Shown: positions 1-11,722, counted from the stretch's first letter. The stretch is 34,291 nt of DNA from Thermodesulfovibrio sp. (GCA_013824325.1 PNNP01000005.1:1-34291), one strand, 5' to 3'. Numbers and translations are program-made. The notes: generated from the letters alone by a model not told the origin.

Positions 1-2998
1 GGGAGAGGACTCTTCCTTTTCTATCTTTCAACCACTTCTCACAAACCTGATAACCGCCGATTTGGTATTCCCAAACTTCTTGAGGAATTCCTTCAAAATA
101 CTGGACATCGTTTATATAAAGATTGCCCCTTTCGTTTTTTAGCTTTTCAACTTTATCACTTCCTTCGCCCTGAAATTTGGCAATTGGTTTATCAAGCTCT
201 GATGATTTAAGAAGATGAAGCTCTACAAGCTTCTCGCCATATTCAGCCATTTTCTTGAAAAGCTTATAATCATTTGTGAATGGAATCCTCGGAAAATCTA
301 TCTTCAAAAACTCGGCATATTTTTTCCTGTAGATATTCGAGTAAAGCACTGCGTAAATGTAATAAAAAATATCTTCAGGAGATGGCGTCTTCTTGAACTC
401 CGCTGTTAATTTTTCAACAAACGCAAGTGATAGATTCGGTTTCTTTACGCCATACTCTGCCTGTTCCTCAAAAAGCATCATAACGCTGCTTAGAGATTTC
501 TTTTTAGGGTTATCTTTTTGTTTGTAAATGTAAAGTGGGAAAAGAAAGGGCGCCCCACCATAATCAGGAAGCACCCTAACATCTATGATAGCATCAGAAA
601 TAAAAATGTGGTTGAAAGGTATATTGTTTGATGTTGTACGGTTTGCAATTATCCCCAAATTATTTTTAATAAAATTCTTCATTACATCATATCGGTCTCT
701 ATCAATCAGTTCTGTTCTATAGCAGATAAATCTATTATCGAAGGGGCGATACGAGTATGACACTATTGATTCTTTCCAGTCTTCCTTTTTCAGCTTTGTT
801 CTGACTTCTTTTAGTTTGAAATCATGTGTGTCTTTCAAGTCCAATGCCTGTCTTACTAATTCGTCTGGCAAATTGCTGGTGAATGTTCTCATCTTTTGTA
901 TGATATCTTCTTTGGTGAAGCCAACCACGAAGTGATCGCGATGAGTTTTTACTCCGCTTGATGACTGAATAAATATATCCTGAATCGACAGAAATTGTTC
1001 ATATCCTGCCTGCTCTGCAAAATCTTTTTCCACAAAGAAATAATACGGTTCGGATGGTTGTAATTTTATCCATTTTGTTGAGGTAATGTCGTATTTGTTG
1101 AGATACGAATATTTCTTTTCATGAAGACCATAGACATCCTGATAAAATACCCGCCCTAATCCTTTGTGCTTTTTGTCTTTGACAAATATAGCTATCGATA
1201 CGCCTTGCTGAATGTCAAAGACATTTTCGTCCTTGCTTCCGTCATGGCACTTTTCTCCAATACGGCTGTTTCCATGAAGATTGAGAATACGAATCTCATT
1301 AAAACTTTCCATTAAACTTTTACGCATCCCGCGGTGAATCAAGCCAGATAGATAAGAGTTATTGGTAATCATCCCGATAATGCCTTTGCCTGCTTTGTCT
1401 ATCTTCCAGTGTGCAAATCGGATAAACTTGATGTAGTCATCAGACAAGGGCTGAATGTTCTTTTCATTACGAACATCTTCTTTATATACGTCCATCTCAT
1501 TTTCTATGAAATCAGATTTATTTGCAGAGCTTTTAGAATATGGTGGATTGCCGAGGACGATAAGAATTGGCTGTTCTTTTTTAACTTTACCCGCCAAATG
1601 TGATTCCTCTGAAAGTGACACCATGCCAGGAAGCTCGGTCTGATCAAGTTCATCCATCTCAAGAGTGTTAGTAAGATAAAGCTTGAACCTGTCGTCAGCC
1701 TGAAGTTTATAGCCAAGCTCTTCCAGAAGGAAAGACATCTTCAGATGACCTATTGCATAAGGCGCCATCATAAGCTCAAAGGCATAAAAGTTTTTGAGAA
1801 CATGTTCTTTAATAAACATCTCTTTTGCACCTTTTCCATATTTTGATGTGAACTCCTCCACTGCTAATTTGGCTGCCTCTGCCAAAAAGGTAAGAGTTCC
1901 TGCTGCGGGGTCTAAGACAGTGACTGATTGGCTCGCAAAACCATCTTTTTTGTCGAAGTGTTCTTTGAGGATATGGTGCAGAGAGCGGACAATATAAGAG
2001 ACAACCGGCTCAGGCGTATAATAAACGCCTCTTTTTTCGCGCATCTTCGGGTCATATTCGGCAAGGAAGGTTTCATAGAAATGGACAATAGGGTCTTTGC
2101 CCTTATGTTTATTAAAATACTCATCGAGTATTTTATAAACATCGGTGGTAGCCAGAACCTCTGATATATCATCAATTATCCATTCCATCTGTTGAGGCAA
2201 GTCTCCTAATGAAATGAATTTGAAGACATCCCTTAATATCCCGATTGTCCGAGGAATTCTGTCATAAGCAAGTTTTCTGTTAAAGCCATTTTTTGTACGG
2301 GTTCGAGCAGCAAAAAGTCCGTATGTGATAGTTTGTGAATAAAGGTCGGCAAATTCTTCTTTTGTAAGCCCGCTTATGAGATGCTTTTTGAAGACTTTAT
2401 AAAAACCGAGAATGTTTCCTTTCCCTTTTCTTTCTTCTTCTTCCAATTCCTGAGCAACCACTTCATCCTTTAAAAAGCGTGTTCTTTTTGCAAGTTCTAT
2501 TGCCAGAGCTTTAGCATCATAGACTTTCGGTAAAGAGAAGGAGAAAAATTTCTCAAAAAGTTTAAGAAAATTGGATTCTTTTTCTACAGGGGGTATTGCT
2601 TTTAGCTTATGCACAACAAATGGTCTGCCGATGAGAACCTTATCTATTAAAGCGCCGTTACGGTATAGCCTGAATTCAAGGAAGTTGGTTAATATCAAGT
2701 TTGGAAAAGTATGAAGATAGCGTTTTAGCTGTTCAGTTTCCTCTATCTGGTCTAAGTTTTCGACTGTTGGAGTTTTGGCTTCAATATACCCGACAATTTG
2801 CTGCTTTCCGTCCCAGATTCTAAAATCTGGATTCCCTGCTTCAGTCTTTTTAGGAAGAGTCGTTATAAAAATATTCTTTTTACTTGTTGATTCTACATAA
2901 TCTTCAATCAATCCCTCAAGGGCAGAGTAATAGCTTTCCTCTCTCGCATCTCCACGATTAGTAATCTCATAAATTTTTTTAAGATAAGATTTCAGCAT
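1..2998 (-). CDS. Type ISP-like restriction-modification enzyme (fused nuclease / N6-adenine methyltransferase / specificity), C-terminus cut by window start
   Basis: Reverse-strand translation from ATG at 2998 begins MLKSYLKKIYEITNRGDAREESYYSALEGLIEDYV. I read one continuous frame through MREKRGVYYTPEPVVSYIVRS, LDPAAGTLTFL (motif I), VLGNPPYSK (motif IV, ~1549) and EVWEYQIGGYQVCEKWLKDRKGR near position 1. No stop before the window edge, so it is absent from the ORF track. Confidence 0.88.
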   Translation of the reverse strand, partial: MLKSYLKKIYEITNRGDAREESYYSALEGLIEDYVESTSKKNIFITTLPKKTEAGNPDFRIWDGKQQIVGYIEAKTPTVENLDQIEETEQLKRYLHTFPNLILTNFLEFRLYRNGALIDKVLIGRPFVVHKLKAIPPVEKESNFLKLFEKFFSFSLPKVYDAKALAIELAKRTRFLKDEVVAQELEEEERKGKGNILGFYKVFKKHLISGLTKEEFADLYSQTITYGLFAARTRTKNGFNRKLAYDRIPRTIGILRDVFKFISLGDLPQQMEWIIDDISEVLATTDVYKILDEYFNKHKGKDPIVHFYETFLAEYDPKMREKRGVYYTPEPVVSYIVRSLHHILKEHFDKKDGFASQSVTVLDPAAGTLTFLAEAAKLAVEEFTSKYGKGAKEMFIKEHVLKNFYAFELMMAPYAIGHLKMSFLLEELGYKLQADDRFKLYLTNTLEMDELDQTELPGMVSLSEESHLAGKVKKEQPILIVLGNPPYSKSSANKSDFIENEMDVYKEDVRNEKNIQPLSDDYIKFIRFAHWKIDKAGKGIIGMITNNSYLSGLIHRGMRKSLMESFNEIRILNLHGNSRIGEKCHDGSKDENVFDIQQGVSIAIFVKDKKHKGLGRVFYQDVYGLHEKKYSYLNKYDITSTKWIKLQPSEPYYFFVEKDFAEQAGYEQFLSIQDIFIQSSSGVKTHRDHFVVGFTKEDIIQKMRTFTSNLPDELVRQALDLKDTHDFKLKEVRTKLKKEDWKESIVSYSYRPFDNRFICYRTELIDRDRYDVMKNFIKNNLGIIANRTTSNNIPFNHIFISDAIIDVRVLPDYGGAPFLFPLYIYKQKDNPKKKSLSSVMMLFEEQAEYGVKKPNLSLAFVEKLTAEFKKTPSPEDIFYYIYAVLYSNIYRKKYAEFLKIDFPRIPFTNDYKLFKKMAEYGEKLVELHLLKSSELDKPIAKFQGEGSDKVEKLKNERGNLYINDVQYFEGIPQEVWEYQIGGYQVCEKWLKDRKGRVLS

Positions 2999-3859
2999 TT
3001 ATAACAATAATGCCCCCAGCGTAAATGCGAACACCGTAATACTTATATAACCGTTCATATTGAAAAAAGCCATGTTCAGCTTGCTCAGGTCATCCGGCTT
3101 TACAAGAGAATGTTCATAAAGCAATAGTCCCGTAACTACAGTAATTCCTATCCAATAGATAAAATTTAAATTAAAAATAACACCTGTGATAGCGAGCATA
3201 CATATAGTTATAAAATGAAATATTCTTGAAAAGACTATCGCCTTTTTTATGCCGAATCTTTGTGGTATGGAATAAAGTCTGTGACTTTTGTCAAATTCGA
3301 TGTCCTGCAAGGCATAAAGTGTATCAAAGCCGGCAAGCCAGAATACTACTCCGATACATAAAGGTATTATTTCAATATCGATTGTCCCTTTTACTGCAAT
3401 CCATGCACCAAGAGGCGCACTTGAAATTGCGAGACCCAGAACAAAATGTGATGCCCATGTAAATCTTTTGGTATATGAATATATGATTACAATCAGAATC
3501 GCCATTGGTGCAAGTTTGAAACAGAGAGGGTTTAGATTATAAGCAGCAAAAATAAGAACAGCGAAGGATATCAAAACAAAAATTGCTGCATCCCGCATCT
3601 TTATCTTGCCTGCGGGCAGCTCGCGTTGCTTTGTCCTCGGATTCTCTGCATCAATCTCCTTGTCTATTATCCTGTTCATTCCCATCGCTCCTGACCGCGC
3701 CCCGACCATGGCTGCCGCAATCCAGAATATCTGTTTAATGGGAGGGATTCCAGAAGCTGCCAGAATCGCGCTTGTGAAGGCAAAAGGCAGTGCGAATACC
3801 GAATGGGAAAATTTTATCATCTTAAGGTAGAGAATCGCCCTGTTTTTAACCATTTCCAT
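2999..3859 (-). CDS. ubiA: UbiA-family polyprenyltransferase (4-hydroxybenzoate or MqnP-like)
   Basis: 286 aa, multi-TM, GMNRIIDKEIDAENPRTKQRELPAG (NxxxDxxxD motif) and second Asp-rich motif DTLYALQDIEFDKSHRLYSIPQRFG. Its stop is directly followed by the ATG of the RM gene. Confidence 0.9.
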   Translation of the reverse strand: MEMVKNRAILYLKMIKFSHSVFALPFAFTSAILAASGIPPIKQIFWIAAAMVGARSGAMGMNRIIDKEIDAENPRTKQRELPAGKIKMRDAAIFVLISFAVLIFAAYNLNPLCFKLAPMAILIVIIYSYTKRFTWASHFVLGLAISSAPLGAWIAVKGTIDIEIIPLCIGVVFWLAGFDTLYALQDIEFDKSHRLYSIPQRFGIKKAIVFSRIFHFITICMLAITGVIFNLNFIYWIGITVVTGLLLYEHSLVKPDDLSKLNMAFFNMNGYISITVFAFTLGALLL

Positions 3860-4012
3860 GTGGGTTATGATAACATATTAAAACTTATCTCTCAAAAATC
3901 CCCGTGAGAATTTTTGGAAATCAATCTTATTCATTTTTTTCCTTGACTAAAGAATGAAAACTATGTTTATTTTAATCCAAAATAGACAATAAAATAAGAC
4001 GGGAGGGATAAT

Positions 4013-4399
4013 ATGAATCCGGAAGATTTGAAATATCACAAAGAACACACATGGGTTAGAGTATCAGGCAAAAAAGCAACGATGGGAATAACACATTATG
4101 CACAGGACGCGCTGGGTGATATAGTGTACATAGATATTCCCGAACCGGATATCCACGTTGAAATAGGCACTGAAATGTCAGAGATTGAATCTACAAAGGC
4201 AACGTCATCGGTCATAGCTCCTGTCAGCGGTACGATTATAGAGGTCAACGAGAAGCTTGCTGACTCACCGGAGATTATAAACGAAGACCCGTACAACAAG
4301 GGCTGGATAGCAGTTATAGAAATGGATGACGTGTCAGAGCTGGATGAACTTATGGATGCAGATGAGTACGAAAGATATACAGAGGAAGAAGGCAAATGA
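4013..4399 (+). CDS. gcvH: Glycine cleavage system H protein / lipoyl carrier
   Basis: HTWVRVSGKKATMGITHYAQDALGDIVYIDIP and lipoylation motif IESTKATSSVIAPVSGTIIEVNE; GGGAGG upstream of ATG. Confidence 0.92.
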   Translation: MNPEDLKYHKEHTWVRVSGKKATMGITHYAQDALGDIVYIDIPEPDIHVEIGTEMSEIESTKATSSVIAPVSGTIIEVNEKLADSPEIINEDPYNKGWIAVIEMDDVSELDELMDADEYERYTEEEGK

Positions 4400-5781
4400 G
4401 ACTGACAATAATTGGAGCAGGACCCGGCGGATATGTAGCCGCATTAAAGGCGGTACAGCTTGGCGCACAGGTAACAGTCATAGAAAATACAGAAGTGGGG
4501 GGCACGTGCCTGAACAGAGGATGCATTCCGACCAAAGCACTGGTCGCCTCAATCGAAGCCATACATAAAGCTAAAAATTTTGAGGATCTCGGTATAGATG
4601 TCCCGGAACAGATTGTCCCGAATCTCTCAAGAATAATGGAGAGGAAAAATAAGGTCGTTTCTACTCAGGTTAAAGGCATTAGAGCCTTATTCAAAAGCTG
4701 GGGAGTAAACCTCATAGAAGGCAGGGGAATGATGCTTACACCCCAAAAAGTGGAAGTGCAAAAAAAAGACGGTTCCACGGAAATAATAGAAACAGACAAG
4801 ATAATAATAGCTACTGGCTCAAGACCTGCCCAGATACCCATATTCCCGTTTGACGGTGAACACATCATGTCAAGTGATGATGCTTTGAATATCAAATCCA
4901 TACCGAAGAGTCTGATAATAATAGGGGCAGGAGTAATTGGATGCGAATTTGCGTGCATATTCAAAGAGCTTGGCGCCGAGGTTACAATGGTGGAAATGAT
5001 GCCGAGGGCTGTTTCCACCGAAGACCCTGAAATATCAGAAGTGCTGGAAAAGGAATTAAAAAAGAAAAAAATAAAGCTGCTGACCGGCGTAAAAGTAGAA
5101 AAAGCCGAAAGTCAGCATGACGGCATCCATGTGTATCTTGGAGACGGTAAAGAAATCGTTGCGGAAAAACTGCTCGTGTCCATAGGCAGGGCATTGAATA
5201 CAGAGAGCATAGGACTTGAGACATTGGGAATTAAAAAGGGGCAAAGAGGAGAAATAGCAGTCAACGAAACGATGGAAACAAACATAGACGGAATTTATGC
5301 TGTAGGAGATGTTGTTGGAGGAATTCTCCTTGCACATGTTGCTTCAAAAGAAGGGATTGTAGCAGCATATAACGCCTGCGGCATCGAAAAGAAAATAGAT
5401 TATTCGGTGATTCCGGCCGGGATATTCACCTTACCTGAAATAGGGTCGGTCGGACTGAGACAACATCAGGCAGAAGAAAAAGGCATAAAGATAAGAACAG
5501 GTCATTTCCAGTTCAGGTCATCAGGCAAAGCCCATGCAATGGGGGAAATAGCAGGTATGATAAAAATAGTTGCCGATGCAGATACAGACAAGATTCTTGG
5601 AGTTCACATAATCGGGCCTCATGCGTCCGATCTCGTTCATGAAGGTGCATTGGCAATCAAGGCGGGGCTTACGGCAAGAGATGTCGCAGATATGATTCAT
5701 TCACATCCGACACTCGCTGAAGGCATTATGGAGGCTGCAGAGGATGTGCACGGCGAAGCAATACATGCACCAAAGAAATAA
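4396..5781 (+). CDS. lpdA: Dihydrolipoyl dehydrogenase
   Basis: GAGPGGYVAALKAVQLGAQVTVIE, redox-active GGTCLNRGCIPTKAL, C-terminal HSHPTLAEGIMEAAEDVHGEAIH; ATGA overlap with gcvH. Confidence 0.95.
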   Translation: MRLTIIGAGPGGYVAALKAVQLGAQVTVIENTEVGGTCLNRGCIPTKALVASIEAIHKAKNFEDLGIDVPEQIVPNLSRIMERKNKVVSTQVKGIRALFKSWGVNLIEGRGMMLTPQKVEVQKKDGSTEIIETDKIIIATGSRPAQIPIFPFDGEHIMSSDDALNIKSIPKSLIIIGAGVIGCEFACIFKELGAEVTMVEMMPRAVSTEDPEISEVLEKELKKKKIKLLTGVKVEKAESQHDGIHVYLGDGKEIVAEKLLVSIGRALNTESIGLETLGIKKGQRGEIAVNETMETNIDGIYAVGDVVGGILLAHVASKEGIVAAYNACGIEKKIDYSVIPAGIFTLPEIGSVGLRQHQAEEKGIKIRTGHFQFRSSGKAHAMGEIAGMIKIVADADTDKILGVHIIGPHASDLVHEGALAIKAGLTARDVADMIHSHPTLAEGIMEAAEDVHGEAIHAPKK

Positions 5782-5784
5782 TCA

Positions 5785-7153
<1,369 letters not shown>

Positions 7154-7176
7154 AATAAAATTCGGACATATAATTT

Positions 7177-7518
7177 ATGAGTGGCGTAATAAAACCCAAA
7201 AACCTCAGGCAACAGGTAACCACCGAGAAAAGAAGGCGTAATATAATATTTTTCACATTAATCATTCTCGCCTTTGTCTACCTTTCAGTAACATTGCTCA
7301 TCGGGGATATGGGGCTGCCAAAATACTTTCATCTGCAGAAAAACAAAAAGAAAATAGAGACAGAGCTAAAAATCATGGAAAAAGAAAATAAAATGTTAAA
7401 GACCGAGGTGGAAGCATTAAAAAAAGACCCTTACTATATAGAAAAATCTGCAAGGGAGGAATTCGGGCTTGCAAAGCCCGACGAATTTATTTTTCAATTC
7501 CAGAAAAATGACAAATAA
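7177..7518 (+). CDS. Septum formation initiator family protein (FtsB/DivIC-like)
   Basis: 113 aa with one TM segment then coiled coil and DPYYIEKSAREEFGLAKPDEFIFQF, typical of FtsB/DivIC; downstream of eno as commonly seen. Confidence 0.85.
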   Translation: MSGVIKPKNLRQQVTTEKRRRNIIFFTLIILAFVYLSVTLLIGDMGLPKYFHLQKNKKKIETELKIMEKENKMLKTEVEALKKDPYYIEKSAREEFGLAKPDEFIFQFQKNDK

Positions 7519-9727
7519 CCCGCTTTACATCGCATTCTTCTGGCACATGCATCAGCCCTATTATAAAGACCCATTTACAGGTGTCTATATGCTTCCATGG
7601 GTGAGGCTTCACGGCACAAAAGACTATCTTGACATGGTAAAAATACTCGAAGAATTTCCTGATATCCATCAGACATTCAATCTTGTCCCCTCTCTTCTTG
7701 AACAGCTCAACGATTATACAGAAAACAGCGTCAAAGACAGATACCTTGAACTGACGCTCCTGAACCCTTCTGACCTGACAGAGGAAGACAGGCAATTCAT
7801 CATAGAAAATTTTTTCCTTGCCAACTGGGACAATATGATTAAACCTTTTCCGAGATATTACAAACTTCTTTTAAAAAGAGGGGTGAGGTTTACAAAAAGC
7901 GATATTGTAAGGGTATCCAAATACTTTACAGACAGCGATATAAGAGATCTTCAGGTTCTTTTCAATTTAAGCTGGATTGACCCGATGTTCAGAAACAGCG
8001 ACCCCTTTTTAAAAGACCTCTTTGAGAAGGAAAAAGATTTTACAGAGGAAGACAAACAACTCCTCATGAAGAAACAGTTTGAGATACTAAAAGAAATCAT
8101 ACCCGAGTATAAAAAAATGGCGCAGACAGGACAGGTAGAATATTCTGTTACTCCTTTTTATCACCCCATTCTTCCGTTACTATGGGATACTGATATTGCA
8201 AGGATAGCAACGCCTGATATAAAACTGCCGAAAAAGAGATTTTCACATCCTGAAGATGCCGTAAAACAGATTAAAATGGCGGTCGAGTATTTTGAAAAAA
8301 TCTTTGGCTATAAGCCTGCAGGAATGTGGCCCTCAGAAGGTTCTGTAAGCGAGGATGTCGTAAGAGCCATAGGCGCTGAAGGAATCAAATGGATAGCAAC
8401 TGACGAAGAGGTGCTGTCGAGAACCCTCGGCAGACCCCTCAGAAGTCCTGAAGGACATTTGATTGACGCTCCAAGCCTTTATAAGCCTCATCAGTTCAGC
8501 AATGTATCCATATTCTTCAGAGACCATAAACTTTCAGACCTTATAGGTTTTGTCTATTCGGGGTGGAAAACCCAAAAGGCGGTTGATGACTTTATGGACA
8601 GACTTCTGCAAATACGGAACACACTGCCTGATGATAGAGCTTATGTAGTTCCTGTAATACTCGATGGAGAAAATGCATGGGAATATTATCAAAATGACGG
8701 CCAGGATTTTCTGAGGGGTTTATATGGAGCACTGAGCAATGACAGCAGATTTAAAACTGTAACCATGTCTGAATTTATCGGGAAGCATGGTTATGGAGAC
8801 CCTCTTTTAGGGCTGCATGCAGGCTCCTGGATAAATGCGAACTTCAAAATATGGATTGGTCATGAAGAAGACAATCTTGCATGGGATTATCTCGCACAAA
8901 CAAGAGATGACCTTGAGACATTCGAAAAGGCTAATCCTGACAGGGACACCTCAGAGGCATGGAAGGCTATCTATGCTGCTGAGGGGAGTGACTGGAACTG
9001 GTGGTATGGCGATGAACATTCAACCGAAACGCAGGAAGACTTTGACGAGCTTTTCAGGGGCTATCTCATGAAGGTTTACAGGGTGATCGGCAAAGACATA
9101 CCTAATAATCTCTTTATACCTATACTGCTCGAAGACAGGAAGGTTATACCTGAGATGCAGATTCGCGGATTTATTTACCCTAAGATAGACGGACAGGTAA
9201 CAACTTATTTTGAATGGTTTCAGGCTGCACATATTGATGTAAAAATGTCCGGCGGGAGCATGCACAGATCTGAAAGCCTTGTTTCAACAATTCATTACGG
9301 TTTCAACAAAGATAACCTTTATATAAGAATTGACCCCGTGACACCGTTCATAGATTTGGAAGAACAGATTTTCATACACGTAAATATATTCCATCCCTGT
9401 ACTCGCAGGATTGTCTTTGACTCACAGGAAACCCCTCCAAAAGCAACTCTCTATGAAAAGTCTCTTGAGGAATGGGTTATTGTAAAATCCATTCAAAATG
9501 TTGCAATAAAAGATATATTCGAGATAGAGATTCCGTTTCCCGATATCAATGCAAAAGAAAACGATGAGATACATTTCTCTGTAGACATATTGAGAAACGG
9601 CAAACTCGCCGGCGCTCCAAAAGAACAGGGCATCTTTGCGGGTGAGAGCATGGAGAGATGCCCCTGCAGGGGGCATATAACTGTGATTGTCCCCTCACCC
9701 GACTATGAAAAGCTTATGTGGTACTGA
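7508..9727 (+). CDS. Glycoside hydrolase family 57 (alpha-amylase/alpha-mannosidase type)
   Basis: LYIAFFWHMHQPYYKDPFTGVYMLPWVRLHGTKDY, GMWPSEGSVSED, ILDGENAWEYY, WNWWYGDEHST. Start placed at MTNNPL (7508), overlapping the FtsB-like stop, rather than the track start 7469. Confidence 0.92.
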   Translation: MTNNPLYIAFFWHMHQPYYKDPFTGVYMLPWVRLHGTKDYLDMVKILEEFPDIHQTFNLVPSLLEQLNDYTENSVKDRYLELTLLNPSDLTEEDRQFIIENFFLANWDNMIKPFPRYYKLLLKRGVRFTKSDIVRVSKYFTDSDIRDLQVLFNLSWIDPMFRNSDPFLKDLFEKEKDFTEEDKQLLMKKQFEILKEIIPEYKKMAQTGQVEYSVTPFYHPILPLLWDTDIARIATPDIKLPKKRFSHPEDAVKQIKMAVEYFEKIFGYKPAGMWPSEGSVSEDVVRAIGAEGIKWIATDEEVLSRTLGRPLRSPEGHLIDAPSLYKPHQFSNVSIFFRDHKLSDLIGFVYSGWKTQKAVDDFMDRLLQIRNTLPDDRAYVVPVILDGENAWEYYQNDGQDFLRGLYGALSNDSRFKTVTMSEFIGKHGYGDPLLGLHAGSWINANFKIWIGHEEDNLAWDYLAQTRDDLETFEKANPDRDTSEAWKAIYAAEGSDWNWWYGDEHSTETQEDFDELFRGYLMKVYRVIGKDIPNNLFIPILLEDRKVIPEMQIRGFIYPKIDGQVTTYFEWFQAAHIDVKMSGGSMHRSESLVSTIHYGFNKDNLYIRIDPVTPFIDLEEQIFIHVNIFHPCTRRIVFDSQETPPKATLYEKSLEEWVIVKSIQNVAIKDIFEIEIPFPDINAKENDEIHFSVDILRNGKLAGAPKEQGIFAGESMERCPCRGHITVIVPSPDYEKLMWY

Positions 9728-9748
9728 AAAGTAAAGCTGCTTATAAGT

Positions 9749-10165
9749 TTAATAAGTAATACATGCGGCATTTAAAATGCCGACAGCAAGCGAAACAACG
9801 CCAAGAAATAATCCTTTTGAAACCTGGTTAGAAGGAATATCCGAAACAATTGACGGGAAGATTGTCTTTACTACAAAAAACGTAATAATCTGCACAAACA
9901 TGGCAATCATTCCCCATATAATCATATCAATTAACCCCACACTGTGGGCAACAGCACTCGCAAGAGGAATTGCAAAACCGAGCAGCGCACCGCTGAAGCT
10001 GTACGCTGCTGCAAGGTTTCCTTCGGAGATTAATTTAAACTCTCTGTAAGGCGTAACTCTGACGTAAACCGCCAGAAATAAAATTACGAGAATCACAGAT
10101 GAGCCGAAATATAATGCAAAATCTAAAAGACCTGAAACAGATGTAATAAATTTTTCTGCAATCAT
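9749..10165 (-). CDS. DUF350 family membrane protein (YjfL-like)
   Basis: 138 aa, four hydrophobic segments, EGNLAAAYSFSGALLGFAIPLASAVAHS pattern. Confidence 0.82.
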   Translation of the reverse strand: MIAEKFITSVSGLLDFALYFGSSVILVILFLAVYVRVTPYREFKLISEGNLAAAYSFSGALLGFAIPLASAVAHSVGLIDMIIWGMIAMFVQIITFFVVKTIFPSIVSDIPSNQVSKGLFLGVVSLAVGILNAACITY

Positions 10166-10192
10166 TTTTAGTTCTCCTGTAATCTTTTGAAG

Positions 10193-11329
10193 TCAAGGTT
10201 TAAAATAATGCGGCACGAACTTGCTTGTATTTTTCGTTATCGGGGTAGCATCCTCGCGGATACAGATTCCTGCAGCAAGTCCGTTTACAATCCATGAGCC
10301 GACCAATGCATAACTTCCCTCAAAACAGGGAAGCTCCTTTGCCTCCTGATAGATATATCCTTCTGTTCCGTAACTTCCACCTGTATTCTCCACAGAGTAA
10401 GAGCCGTTATAAAAAGTTATATTCGCACCCTCTCTTGAAAACAGAGGTTTTTTAATGTATTTATTTTTCAATTTAGAAGGCTCAAAATAACTCGGCAGCA
10501 GATTCGGGTGCCCGGGATACATGTCCCATAAAATCGGGAGGATGCCCTTATTTGACAATACCATTTTCCACGGAGGTTCAAAAACCTTTACTGTTTCAAA
10601 TAAAACATACTTGCCGAACTGGTCGCTGATAATCCACTCCCACGGATACAATTTGAACAGAAATTCTATTTCATTATTATCAAGGTCGTAAAACATGTAT
10701 GTTTCAGAACTGTAACCGATATCTTCGATGAAGATATGCCTTGCCTCCAAGCCTGCCTGAACAGCAACATCCCGCATATATTCAACAGTAACAAAGTCTT
10801 CCTCGTGGTCTTTTACGCATGAAAAATAAACGGGCTTGAAAGGCGGCATGCTGCGATGCACCTGTTTAAAAGCATCTGTTAGTTTTTCATGAATGGAATT
10901 GAACTGATCGTAATCAGGAAACACATCTTCCAGCCAGACCCACTGGGCAATGCTCGATTCAAAAACCGATGTGGGAGTATCGGCATTATATTCGAGAAGT
11001 TTGGGTTCGCCCCGTCCGTCATACGAGAAATCGAAACGTCCGTAGATTGACGGGTCATGCCTTGCCCATGATTTTTTAATCAGGTTTCCGAATGCATCCG
11101 GGATTCCCAGCTTTGAAAAAAGATTATTATCAATAACGTAGCTTGCAGATTTAAGGCACATTTCGTGAAGTTCATCGGTAACTTCCTCAAGGTGGTCAAT
11201 TTCGTCGCTCGAAAATTCATAACAAACACCTTCATTCCAGTACAAGCCATCCATGGAATGATATGTAAAACCGAGCTTTTCAAAATTTTCAGCCCACTTA
11301 TCACGCTGTTTGACAGTTAACCGTTTCAT
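10193..11329 (-). CDS. Glutathionylspermidine synthase-like pre-ATP-grasp protein (YgiC/YjfC family)
   Basis: WNEGVCYEFSSDEIDHLE, GRFDFSYDGRGEPKLLEYNADTPTSVFESSIAQWVW, SREGANITFYNG, ALVGSWIVNGLAAGICIREDATPITKNTSKFVPHYF. Confidence 0.9.
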   Translation of the reverse strand: MKRLTVKQRDKWAENFEKLGFTYHSMDGLYWNEGVCYEFSSDEIDHLEEVTDELHEMCLKSASYVIDNNLFSKLGIPDAFGNLIKKSWARHDPSIYGRFDFSYDGRGEPKLLEYNADTPTSVFESSIAQWVWLEDVFPDYDQFNSIHEKLTDAFKQVHRSMPPFKPVYFSCVKDHEEDFVTVEYMRDVAVQAGLEARHIFIEDIGYSSETYMFYDLDNNEIEFLFKLYPWEWIISDQFGKYVLFETVKVFEPPWKMVLSNKGILPILWDMYPGHPNLLPSYFEPSKLKNKYIKKPLFSREGANITFYNGSYSVENTGGSYGTEGYIYQEAKELPCFEGSYALVGSWIVNGLAAGICIREDATPITKNTSKFVPHYFKP

Positions 11330-11341
11330 TAAGCAGTAAGC

Positions 11342-11722
11342 TTACGAACCTCCTCCGTGAAAAGCTGAGGATTTTCCGAAACCGCCGCGGCTGACATGTG
11401 TCACAGCAAAAGAACCTATTGAATGAGGCGACCTCATCCCTGGTTTTACGTTTGAAAAATTAGCGTCTTTGCTGACAGGAACAAGCTCTGTGCCCCCTGA
11501 GCGGTAATAGTGAGGATAACCACCATAAAAAAAATAACGCGGTCCAAAATAACGGTTGCTGCTTACATCCCTTTCGCATTCGTCACCAGCGCTCCAATCC
11601 CGAACGCATTGCTCCTTTGTAGCATAAATTTCACGCTGTGTCTGCTGTTCCTCGGAGCAGCTAAAAGCCGCTATGGAAACTGATGCCATCAGGGTTAATG
11701 CTATCTTCTTTGAACGCTTCAC
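11342..11722 (-). CDS. DUF1190-family lipoprotein-like protein (YgiB/YjfM-like)
   Basis: 126 aa; KKIALTLMASVSIAAFSC lipobox-like start, YATKEQCVRDWSAGDECE, Ser/Gly-rich C-terminus RGGFGKSSAFHGGGS; next to ATP-grasp and DUF350 as in ygiBC/yjfLMC loci. Confidence 0.78.
   Translation of the reverse strand: MKRSKKIALTLMASVSIAAFSCSEEQQTQREIYATKEQCVRDWSAGDECERDVSSNRYFGPRYFFYGGYPHYYRSGGTELVPVSKDANFSNVKPGMRSPHSIGSFAVTHVSRGGFGKSSAFHGGGS

Noticed and set aside
1541-2044. Possible frameshift between MREKRGVYYTP and NPPY in the RM gene
   Set aside because: Careful codon-by-codon reading from 2044 to 1549 keeps one frame.
215-2175. Small ORFs on both strands listed in the track (215-409, 1409-1603, 1455-1643, 1504-1716, 1794-1997, 1912-2175, 1928-2164)
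   Set aside because: Out-of-frame or antisense shadows of the continuous minus-strand Type ISP gene, whose frame carries the MTase motifs.
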